Shown: positions 35,110 through 41,703 of the stretch, in pieces
Numbering within the stretch: the stretch's first letter is position 1
Layout: every line of letters starts with the position of its first letter
NCBI GenBank assembly: GCA_035649275.1
Contig: DASRJW010000026.1
Coordinates: forward strand, 1-41,703
Length of the DNA: 41,703 bases
Source: Candidatus Krumholzibacteriia bacterium
GTDB taxonomy: Bacteria > Krumholzibacteriota > Krumholzibacteriia > G020349025
Reading direction: 5' to 3'
Made by a program: the position numbers and the translations under genes
The notes under the pieces: model-generated
Seen by the model: the letters and a program-made list of their open reading frames with translations, nothing else
Databases searched by the model: none
What the model was told of the DNA's origin: nothing

Positions 35110-36378
35110 CTAGCAATGGAAGATCTCCTGCACCTGGTGCAAGGCGCGGGCGAGCGCGTCCACCTCGGCACGGGTGTTGTACAGGGCAAAGGAGGCCCGC
35201 ACCGTGGCGGGCACACCGAAACGCTCCATCAGCGGCTGGGCGCAGTGGTGTCCGGCGCGCACTGCCACCCCCTCCTGATCGAGGATCGTGCCCACGTCGT
35301 GGGGATGCACGCCTTCCAGCGTGAAGCCGACGACCGCTGCCTTGTGCCGTGCGGTGCCGATGAAGCGCAAGCCGCGGATGCTGCCCAGGCGTTCCATGGC
35401 GTACTGACGCAGGTCCTCCTCATGGGCCCCGATCGCCTCCAGGCCGACATTCTGCAAGTACGACATCGCTGCTCCGAGACCGATGACGCCGGCGATGTGG
35501 GGAGTCCCGGCCTCGAACTTGTGCGGCAGGTGGTTGAACGTCGTCTTCTCGAAGCTCACCGAGGCGATCATGTCGCCGCCGCCCTGGTAGGGCGGCATGG
35601 CCTCCAGCAACGCCCGCCGCCCCCACAGGCAACCGATGCCGGTGGGGCCGAACATCTTGTGCCCCGAGAGGGTGTAGAAGTCGCAGCCCAAGGCACGCAC
35701 CTCGATCTTCAGGTGCGCCGCCGCCTGGGCGCCATCGACGAGCACGATGGCGCCGTGGCGCTTGGCGAGGGTGGTCATCTCGCGCACCGGGTTGATCGTG
35801 CCGAGGGCGTTGGAGACGTGCGCCACCGCCACGAGACGCGTGCGCGGCCCGAGGAGCTTGGCGTACTCCTCCAGGAGGACCTCGCCCTGGTCGTCGATGG
35901 GGGCGACGCGCAGCACCGCGCCCGTCTGTTCGCAGAGGAGCTGCCAGGGCACGATGTTCGAGTGGTGCTCCATGGTGGTGACGACGATCTCGTCGCCGCG
36001 CGCGAAGGTCGTCCGCCCGTAGGCTTGCGCCACCAAGTTGATGGCTTCCGTGGTACCGCGGACGAAGATGATCTCCGCCGGGTCTGCGGCCCCCAGGAAG
36101 CCGGCCGCCTGGGCCCGCACCGCCTCGTAGGCCGCGGTGGCGTGCTCGCTCAAGAAGTGCACGCCGCGGTGGATGTTGGCGTTGCCCTCGCTGTAGTAGC
36201 GGCTCAGCGCTTCGATGACGGACCGCGGCTTCTGCGTAGTCGCGGCGTTGTCCAGATAGACCAGCGGCTTGCCGCGCACCTGCAGCTGCAGGATGGGGAA
36301 ATCGGCGCGGATCCGGTTCACGTCGTACGCGGTCTGTAGCTTCGTCGACATGGCTCCAGCACTTTCAGCAGGGGGCAT
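35110..36378 (-). CDS. sufS: Cysteine desulfurase SufS
   Basis: 422 residues from an ATG at 36378, which has AGGA 5 bases upstream; an ATG at 36351 is the shorter option. Class V aminotransferase fold: K241 (TLSGHKMFGPTGIG) binds PLP, and C379 (VAVRAGHHCAQPLMERF) accepts the sulfur from cysteine. LDNAATTQKP and TTMEHHSNIVPW are standard group II motifs. It provides persulfide to SufU. The start overlaps the end of sufD by 14 bases. Confidence 0.96.
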   Translation of the reverse strand: MPPAESAGAMSTKLQTAYDVNRIRADFPILQLQVRGKPLVYLDNAATTQKPRSVIEALSRYYSEGNANIHRGVHFLSEHATAAYEAVRAQAAGFLGAADPAEIIFVRGTTEAINLVAQAYGRTTFARGDEIVVTTMEHHSNIVPWQLLCEQTGAVLRVAPIDDQGEVLLEEYAKLLGPRTRLVAVAHVSNALGTINPVREMTTLAKRHGAIVLVDGAQAAAHLKIEVRALGCDFYTLSGHKMFGPTGIGCLWGRRALLEAMPPYQGGGDMIASVSFEKTTFNHLPHKFEAGTPHIAGVIGLGAAMSYLQNVGLEAIGAHEEDLRQYAMERLGSIRGLRFIGTARHKAAVVGFTLEGVHPHDVGTILDQEGVAVRAGHHCAQPLMERFGVPATVRASFALYNTRAEVDALARALHQVQEIFHC

Positions 36379-37711
36379 CGGCTTCCTGCCCCACGGGGAT
36401 GAAGTGGAAGAGATCGGACTCCACGGTCTTGCGCAGCGGCTCCAGGCGGATCCGTTCCAGCACGTCGTTGGCGAAGGCGTAGGTCAGGATGCGCCGGGCC
36501 GTCTTGGTGTCGATGCCGCGGGCCCGCAGGTAGAAGAGCGCGTCCGCTTCCAGCTCGCCCACCGTGGCGCCATGGCTGCACTTGACGTCGTCGGCGTGGA
36601 TCTGCAGCTCCGGCTTGGTGTTCATCAGCGCTTCCTTGGAGAGCACCAGGTTGCGGTTCTCCTGACGGGAATTCGTCTTCTGCGCGTCCTTGGCCACGAA
36701 CACCGCGCCGTTGAACACCCCTTGGGCGGCGCCGTCCAGGATCGTCTTGTAGATCTCGTGGCTGGTGCAGTGTGGCCGCGCATGCACGATGCTGGTGTGG
36801 TCGTCGACGAGCTGCGCATCGGCGATGACGTTGAGGCCGTGCAGCCTGCAGCTGGCCCCTTCGCCGTCCAGGAGGCAACGCAGGTCGTTGCGCGTCCGGC
36901 TGCCACCGAAGGCGATGGAGGTGGAATGGAAGCTGCTGTCCCGAGACTGGTGCACCTCGATGGCGCCGACATGGTAGGCGCTCCGGCTCTCGCGCTGCAG
37001 CTTGTAGTAGTCGAGCACGGCCCCGTCACCCAGGACGATCTCCGTGACCGGGTTGGTGAAGTGGGACTCCGTCCCCAGGGAAACGTAATCCTCCACCAAG
37101 GTCAGCTCGGCTTGCGGCTCCAGGATCAAGATGGTGCGCGGGTGCGACACGATCGGCCCCTGCGACGCGGTGGAGAGCCAGAGCAGGTGGATCGGATCGC
37201 GCATGGCGACGCCCCGGGGCAGGACCACGCAGGCGCCATCGTGGAGCAGCGCCGTGTTGAGCGCCACGAAGGGCTGGGACTCGAAGGCGGCGTGCTGCGC
37301 CAGATGGGCTTCCAGGAGCGGGCGGCGCGCGCCCAGCGCCGACGCCAGGTCCCCGGCCACGACGCCTGCCGGCACGTTCCGGGCCGTGGACAGGGCGGGC
37401 TCGAAATAGCCGTCCACGAACACCAGCTGCGCCCCCGGGAGACAGTGCACCTGGAAGGGCGCGAGCGCCTCGTGCCCGATGTGGCTGCGCTCCGTGTCCC
37501 GGACGTAGTGGAAGGCCGTGCGCCGCAGCGGCGTCAGGTCGAAGTAACGCCAGGCCTCTTGCCGCGGTGTCGGCCAGCCCAGGGCCACGAAGCGCTCCAT
37601 GGCCTGGCGCCGGCGCGGCTCGAACCAGGAGCTGCCGTTCGCCGCCGTCAGGCGCTCGATCGCGGCGAAGCGCGCCGTGATAGCGTCCAGTGCCTCGCTC
37701 GTTCCGAGCAT
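36365..37711 (-). CDS. sufD: Fe-S scaffold subunit SufD
   Basis: 448 residues from an ATG at 37711, chosen for its GGGAGAGGGG leader; a GTG at 37738 would overlap sufC's stop. SufBD-family beta-helix: LNTALLHDGACVVLPRGVAM, ALMNTKPELQIHADDVKCSH followed by GATVGELEADALFYLRARGI. The SufD-type H and C in DDVKCSHGATVG are kept. It forms SufBC2D with its neighbours and supports iron entry in cluster building. Confidence 0.95.
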   Translation of the reverse strand: MLGTSEALDAITARFAAIERLTAANGSSWFEPRRRQAMERFVALGWPTPRQEAWRYFDLTPLRRTAFHYVRDTERSHIGHEALAPFQVHCLPGAQLVFVDGYFEPALSTARNVPAGVVAGDLASALGARRPLLEAHLAQHAAFESQPFVALNTALLHDGACVVLPRGVAMRDPIHLLWLSTASQGPIVSHPRTILILEPQAELTLVEDYVSLGTESHFTNPVTEIVLGDGAVLDYYKLQRESRSAYHVGAIEVHQSRDSSFHSTSIAFGGSRTRNDLRCLLDGEGASCRLHGLNVIADAQLVDDHTSIVHARPHCTSHEIYKTILDGAAQGVFNGAVFVAKDAQKTNSRQENRNLVLSKEALMNTKPELQIHADDVKCSHGATVGELEADALFYLRARGIDTKTARRILTYAFANDVLERIRLEPLRKTVESDLFHFIPVGQEADAPC

Positions 37712-37737
37712 CGCCCCTCTCCCGTCCTTTGCTGCCA

Positions 37738-38508
37738 CTAAGCCCCCTCGGTGACTGCTTCGTCGACCCAGGAGTAGCCTTTCTCCTCGAGCTCGAGGGC
37801 CAGGTCCTTGCCGCCGGACTTCACGATGCGGCCCTTGGAGAGGACGTGCACGTAGTCGGGAACGATGTAGTTGAGCAGCCGCTGGTAGTGCGTCACCACC
37901 AGGATGGTGCGCTCGGGGCTGCGCATGGAGTCGATCCCCCGGGCCACGATCCGCAGGGCGTCGATGTCCAGACCCGAATCGGTCTCGTCCAGGATCGCCA
38001 GCCGTGGCTCGAGCACGGCCATTTGTAGGATTTCGTTGCGTTTCTTCTCGCCCCCGGAGAAGCCTTCGTTCACCGGGCGGCCGAGGAGGGTATCGTCAGC
38101 CTCGAGCAGCTTCATCTTCTCCCGCACCAGCGCCAGGAAGTCCATGGCGTCCAGCTCGGGGAGGCCGCGATGCTTGCGCACCGCGTTGACTGCGGCCTTG
38201 AGGAAGTAGGTGTTGTTGACCCCGGGGATCTCGACCGGATACTGGAAGGCGAGGAACAAGCCGTTGCGGGCGCGCATCTCCGGTTCCAGATCGAGCAAGG
38301 GCTTGCCGTCGTAGAGCACTTCTCCGGCGGTGACGACGTACCCGTCGCGCCCGGCCAGGACGTGGGCCAAGGTGCTCTTCCCCGAGCCGTTGGGCCCCAT
38401 GACCGCGTGCACCTCGCCCGGGTACAGGTCCAGGTCGATGCCGGTCAGGATGGGATTGCCGCCGGCCTCGACGTTGAGACCGCGGATGTGCAGCAGTGGT
38501 TTCCGCAT
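37738..38508 (-). CDS. sufC: Fe-S assembly ATPase SufC
   Basis: 256 residues from an ATG at 38508, with AGGA 6 bases upstream. It is an ABC-type ATPase: Walker A GPNGSGKST, signature GFSGGEKKRNE, Walker B LAILDETDSGLDIDAL, switch histidine in VVTHYQRLL. It powers the conformational cycle of SufBC2D. It lies 37 bases after sufB and 26 before the sufD start. Confidence 0.96.
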   Translation of the reverse strand: MRKPLLHIRGLNVEAGGNPILTGIDLDLYPGEVHAVMGPNGSGKSTLAHVLAGRDGYVVTAGEVLYDGKPLLDLEPEMRARNGLFLAFQYPVEIPGVNNTYFLKAAVNAVRKHRGLPELDAMDFLALVREKMKLLEADDTLLGRPVNEGFSGGEKKRNEILQMAVLEPRLAILDETDSGLDIDALRIVARGIDSMRSPERTILVVTHYQRLLNYIVPDYVHVLSKGRIVKSGGKDLALELEEKGYSWVDEAVTEGA

Positions 38509-38545
38509 GCCCGTTCCTTCCTTGCGCCTCAGCCTTCCTTGCCCC

Positions 38546-39985
38546 TCAGCCAACGGCGTTCTCCAGGCTCACGCTCAGGAGCTTTTGCGCTTCCACCGCG
38601 AACTCCATGGGCAGCTCGCGGAAGACCTCCTTGCAGAAGCCGTTCACGATCAGGTTCACCGCGTCCTCCTCGGAGAGGCCGCGCTGCTTGCAGTAGTAGA
38701 TCTGGTCCTCCCCGATCTTCGAGGTGGAAGCCTCGTGCTCCAACCGCGCCGTGGGGTTCTTCACCTCGATGTAGGGGAAGGTGTGGGCGCCGCACTTGTC
38801 GCTCATGAGCATGGAATCGCACTGCGAGTAGTTGCGTGCGTTCTCCGCCCCCTTCAGGATCTTCACCAGGCCGCGGTAGCTGTTCTGTCCGTGTCCCGCC
38901 GAGATGCCCTTGGAGATGATGGTGCTGCGCGTGTTCTTGCCGATGTGGATCATCTTCGTACCCGTATCGGCCTGCTGGTAGTTGTTGGTCACCGCCACGG
39001 AGTAGAACTCTCCCACGGAGTTCTCGCCCTGCAGGATGCAGCTCGGGTACTTCCAGGTGATGGCCGATCCCGTCTCCACCTGGGTCCAGGAAATCTTGGA
39101 GTTGCGGCCGCGGCAGGCGCCGCGCTTGGTGACGAAGTTGTAGATGCCGCCCTTGCCATCCTTGTCCCCGGGGTACCAGTTCTGCACCGTGGAGTACTTG
39201 ATCTGCGCGTCGTCCAGGGCGATCAGCTCCACCACCGCCGCGTGCAGCTGGTTGGTGTCGCGCTGGGGCGCCGTGCACCCTTCCAGATAGCTCACGTAGC
39301 TGCCGGCGTCGGCGATGATGAGGGTGCGCTCGAACTGCCCGGTGTCGGCGGCGTTGATGCGGAAGTAGGTGGACAGCTCCATGGGGCAGCGCACGCCCTT
39401 CGGCACGTAGACGAAGGAGCCGTCGGTGAAGACGGCGGCGTTCAACGCCGCGAAGAAGTTGTCCGTGTGCGGCACCACCGACCCCAGGTACTTGCGCACC
39501 AACTCGGGGTGCTCGCGCACCGCCTCGGAAAAGGAGCAGAAGACGATGCCCAATTCGCCGAGCCGCTTCTTGTAGGTCGTGGCCACGGAGACGCTGTCGA
39601 AGACGGCGTCCACCGCCACCCCGGTCAGCCGCTTCTGCTCTTCCAGCGAGATGCCGAGCTTGCTGAAGGTCTCCCGCAGTTCCGGGTCCACCTCGTCCAG
39701 GCTTTGCAGCTGCGGCTTCTGCTTGGGCGCGGCGTAGTAGACGATCTTCTGGTAGTCGATGGGCCCGTACCGCACGTTGGCCCAGTGCGGCTCCTCGAGC
39801 GTGGTCCAGTGCCGCAGGGCCTTCAGCCGCCACTCGCGCATGAACTCGGGCTCGCCCTTCTTGCCCGAGATGAGACGGACGATGTCCTCGTCGAGGCCAG
39901 GGGGCACCGTATCGGACTCGATCTCGGTGGTGAAGCCGTACTTGTACTCGCTCTCGGTCACCCTGCGAATTGCTTCGGTGGACAT
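38546..39985 (-). CDS. sufB: Fe-S scaffold subunit SufB
   Basis: 479 residues from an ATG at 39985 with GAGGAG 3 bases upstream; longer in-frame starts run into the Rrf2 gene. Typical blocks: [59 protein letters not shown], and the SufB core cysteine region [20 protein letters not shown]. It builds the nascent cluster on SufBC2D. It starts 26 bases after the Rrf2 regulator stop. Confidence 0.97.
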   Translation of the reverse strand: MSTEAIRRVTESEYKYGFTTEIESDTVPPGLDEDIVRLISGKKGEPEFMREWRLKALRHWTTLEEPHWANVRYGPIDYQKIVYYAAPKQKPQLQSLDEVDPELRETFSKLGISLEEQKRLTGVAVDAVFDSVSVATTYKKRLGELGIVFCSFSEAVREHPELVRKYLGSVVPHTDNFFAALNAAVFTDGSFVYVPKGVRCPMELSTYFRINAADTGQFERTLIIADAGSYVSYLEGCTAPQRDTNQLHAAVVELIALDDAQIKYSTVQNWYPGDKDGKGGIYNFVTKRGACRGRNSKISWTQVETGSAITWKYPSCILQGENSVGEFYSVAVTNNYQQADTGTKMIHIGKNTRSTIISKGISAGHGQNSYRGLVKILKGAENARNYSQCDSMLMSDKCGAHTFPYIEVKNPTARLEHEASTSKIGEDQIYYCKQRGLSEEDAVNLIVNGFCKEVFRELPMEFAVEAQKLLSVSLENAVG

Positions 39986-40011
39986 TCGCTCCTCGCCTTT
40001 CCTTGCTTCGG

Positions 40012-40584
40012 CTAGCGCTCGACACCCGGGGTGACCAGGTTCACGTATCCCGGGCTTCGAGCCGACGCCGGCAGGTCTGGGCCCACCAGCTTGGCGAGCG
40101 CCTCGAATTTCGCTCGCATCCAGTCGCCCATGGTGCTCTCGCTCGTGGACACCAAGTCCTCGAGTGTGGTCCGGGACAGCATGTAGTCGATCATCAGCTG
40201 TAACCCCGACCACAACGAGCGGATAGAGCAGGTCGGCGAGTGGACGCAGAAGCTGAGCTCGCCGCTGAAGCGATCACACGTCTCCGCCGGCCGGTACAGC
40301 TTGCCGCCGAGCGCCGCGAGCGCTTCGGAAACGCAGACTTCCGCCGGCGGTCGCGCCAACCGGTAGCCGCCATTCCGGCCGCGAACGCTCTCCACCAATC
40401 CTGCCCGCGTCAACACGCCCATCAGCTTGCCGACGTACTCCGTCGACAGCCCCTCTCGTTCGGCGATCTGGGCGATGGTGGAGGACGGCCGGCCGAGGCC
40501 GCCCCCGAGAGCCGCGAGTTTCTCTTGCCGCGCTAGGCTCAGGATGCACCGGAGCCCGTATTCTTCCTGGGACGTGAGCTTCAT
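40012..40584 (-). CDS. Rrf2-family Fe-S-sensing regulator of the suf operon
   Basis: 190 residues. The winged helix reads [40 protein letters not shown] and [14 protein letters not shown]103, C113 and C119 ([20 protein letters not shown]) form the three-cysteine cluster site of IscR/SufR-type proteins, here with C-x9-C-x5-C instead of the C-x5-C-x5-C of E. coli IscR. About 70 residues follow the usual core. It heads the suf operon and so probably represses it when clusters are abundant. The exact subclass (IscR, SufR or RirA) is not determined. Confidence 0.92.
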   Translation of the reverse strand: MKLTSQEEYGLRCILSLARQEKLAALGGGLGRPSSTIAQIAEREGLSTEYVGKLMGVLTRAGLVESVRGRNGGYRLARPPAEVCVSEALAALGGKLYRPAETCDRFSGELSFCVHSPTCSIRSLWSGLQLMIDYMLSRTTLEDLVSTSESTMGDWMRAKFEALAKLVGPDLPASARSPGYVNLVTPGVER

Positions 40585-40622
40585 CGCCCCCCGACCTCTC
40601 GCATTGAATGCCTACTTATTAG

Positions 40623-40690
40623 TACTCTTTTACGGCCCAAAAGTCTACCCTCCTATCCATATTTATTTACAATAACTACAATGGCTTATG
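40623..40690 (-). promoter_or_regulatory. AT-rich suf promoter with imperfect 25-bp palindrome
   Basis: A sharp AT-rich island in an otherwise GC-rich window lies upstream of the Rrf2 gene. TACTCTTTT (40623-40631) and AAAAGTCTA (40639-40647) form an inverted repeat, 7 of 9 pairs, around 7 bases. On the minus strand TTGTAA with an 18-base spacer before TAGACT is a possible promoter whose -10 falls inside the palindrome. This suits repression by the Rrf2 protein. A second short inverted repeat (TACT/AGTA) lies at 40613-40624. Confidence 0.45.
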
Positions 40691-40839
40691 GGCTTGCTGT
40701 CCACCCTGGGTGACTCTGCGTGGAGAAGGCCGAAAGGGATAGACTCCTTGGATCCCGCGGGCCACCAGAGCTCCTTGCTGATAGCCCATGGGGGCCGGTG
40801 CACCTAGAGCGCAGGAAACGTCGAAGAAAGGAGGCGCGC

Positions 40840-41352
40840 ATGCTGGCGCGGCCGGAAGCTACGGAATACGCACCCTACTACGGGAAATACATCGGAGCGC
40901 TGCCCGAGGGCGACATTCTGGAGATCTTGGCGTCCCAGAATCGGCAAACGCTGCAACTCCTCGAACAGCTCGGGGAGGAGAAGGGCAACTTCAGCTACGC
41001 CCCTGGCAAGTGGAGCATCAAGCAGGTGATCGGCCATCTCTGCGACACGGAGCGCGTCTTCTCCTACCGCGCTCTGGCCTTCGCGCGCAACGACCGCACC
41101 CCGCTTCCTTCCATGGAGCAGGACGATTACGTCGCCGCGTCCAATGTGCAGCGCCGCACCCTGCGCAGCGTCGCTGCCGAGTTCGGCAGCATCCGCGCCG
41201 CCACGCTGTCGCTGTTCCAGAGCGTGGAGGGAGACATGTGGCTGCGCCGCGGCACGGCGAGTGACTGCGAATTCACCGTGCGCACCCTGCCCTACATCAT
41301 CGCCGGGCACGAGCTGCATCATATGAAGGTGGTGCGGGAGCGCTACCTCTAG
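40840..41352 (+). CDS. DinB-superfamily protein
   Basis: 170 residues from an ATG at 40840 with AGGAGG 5 bases upstream, so the longer in-frame start at 40720 is rejected. The four-helix DinB_2 pattern is clear: GKWSIKQVIGHLCDTERVFS and YIIAGHELHHMKVVRERYL, giving the expected metal-ligand histidines. It is related in fold only to the DinB protein at 31281. The molecular reaction is unknown; members include thiol S-transferases and hydrolases. It is divergent from the suf regulator across the AT-rich promoter region. Confidence 0.88.
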   Translation: MLARPEATEYAPYYGKYIGALPEGDILEILASQNRQTLQLLEQLGEEKGNFSYAPGKWSIKQVIGHLCDTERVFSYRALAFARNDRTPLPSMEQDDYVAASNVQRRTLRSVAAEFGSIRAATLSLFQSVEGDMWLRRGTASDCEFTVRTLPYIIAGHELHHMKVVRERYL

Positions 41353-41359
41353 CGACGTC

Positions 41360-41703
41360 ATGTGGCCTTGTGCTCAGGGTTGCCGTGAGGCACCGATCTT
41401 ACTGACCTTGCTGTTCATCAGCCCTCCCGCGGGCGCCACCGAAACGCCCGCCGCGGGCCCCTGGGGCGACGTCCGCTTGGTGGAGGACCTGCGGATCGGA
41501 AGTTACGATGGGCCCGAGGAGACGATCTTCGGTCGCATCTCGTATCTGACCGTTGGCCCCGCGGGCTCGATCTACGTGGCCGACGACCAGCTCGAAACCC
41601 TCCGCGCCTATGACGCCGACGGGCGCTTCGTGCGCACGATCGGCCGCAAGGGCGAGGCGCCTGGAGAGTACCTTCTCATCCTCGGCATGACGGTCCTGCC
41701 CAA
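41360..41703 (+). CDS. Exported beta-propeller (6-bladed/NHL-like) protein, 3' partial
   Basis: The frame opens at an ATG at 41360 and runs off the window after about 114 codons. A hydrophobic export segment (APILLTLLFISPPAGATE) is followed by ISYLTVGPAGSIYVADDQLE and LRAYDADGRFVRTIGRKGEA PGEY, the blade pattern of 6-bladed/NHL beta-propellers. The first ATG gives a short, slightly unusual n-region, so another start nearby is possible. The role is unknown. Confidence 0.65.
   Translation, partial: MWPCAQGCREAPILLTLLFISPPAGATETPAAGPWGDVRLVEDLRIGSYDGPEETIFGRISYLTVGPAGSIYVADDQLETLRAYDADGRFVRTIGRKGEAPGEYLLILGMTVLP

Noticed and set aside
35116-36339. 407-codon plus-strand open frame
   Set aside because: It is fully antisense to sufS, whose active-site motifs are intact.

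Overview
The window is high-GC, gene-dense bacterial chromosome. Two things suggest a member of the FCB superphylum, close to Eisenbacteria or Krumholzibacteriota-type lineages. One is a giant tandem-repeat surface protein ending in a FlgD-like/type IX-type C-terminal sorting domain (LPNPF...GVYFMRL...KVVLLK). The other is the general gene style: TTG/GTG starts, DUF4252 proteins and multihaem cytochrome-TPR fusions. The lineage is an inference; there is no rRNA or other phylogenetic marker here. No tRNA, CRISPR array, transposase or prophage gene was found.

Layout, left to right. (1) 1-3276: 3' part of a repeat adhesin with eight 96-residue repeats, followed tail-to-tail by a cysteine-rich secreted protein in a lower-GC patch. 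(2) 4039-4659: a scar in which a 5'-truncated msrA copy and the 3' end of a second sorting-domain gene meet at a 4-bp microhomology. A roughly 630-bp gene-poor stretch follows, holding one possible 38-residue ORF. (3) 5290-9870: a NarL-type response regulator and its kinase, the intact msrA, and two cell-envelope proteins of DUF4252 type. The last two are the tail of an ECF sigma/anti-sigma operon that runs to 10981, with a GNAT gene upstream to 11527. (4) 11719-15083: an ABC-2 exporter (one ATPase, two permeases), then an NmrA-like reductase. (5) 16099-21568 (minus): an operon of a PLP-dependent enzyme, an SGNH hydrolase, an Fpg/MutM-type glycosylase and a GT-C membrane glycosyltransferase. 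(6) 21722-25984: an SDR39U1/TIGR01777 protein coupled to a DUF523-DUF1722 protein, an orphan histidine kinase with an unusual C-terminus, and a membrane-anchored cysteine-rich protein. (7) 26166-31240 (plus): a TPR protein, an Ada-AlkA fusion overlapping an O6-alkylguanine-DNA alkyltransferase, and an octahaem cytochrome with TPRs. (8) 31281-40584 (minus): an Rrf2 regulator followed by sufB-sufC-sufD-sufS-sufU-sufT. A secreted protein, an aromatic-amino-acid decarboxylase and a DinB-fold protein follow on the same strand with very short gaps. (9) 40840-41703 (plus): another DinB-fold protein and the start of a secreted beta-propeller protein.

Functional themes are repair and stress handling (MsrA, Fpg/MutM, Ada/AlkA/Ogt, Suf), envelope sensing and remodelling (two kinases, the ECF module, GT-C/SGNH, exporter) and redox chemistry (octahaem cytochrome, cysteine-rich proteins). 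No single locus can be shown from sequence alone to be a new system. The best candidates are the ECF-DUF4252 module, the kinase with a degenerate GGDEF-like tail, and the two uncharacterised cysteine-rich proteins.
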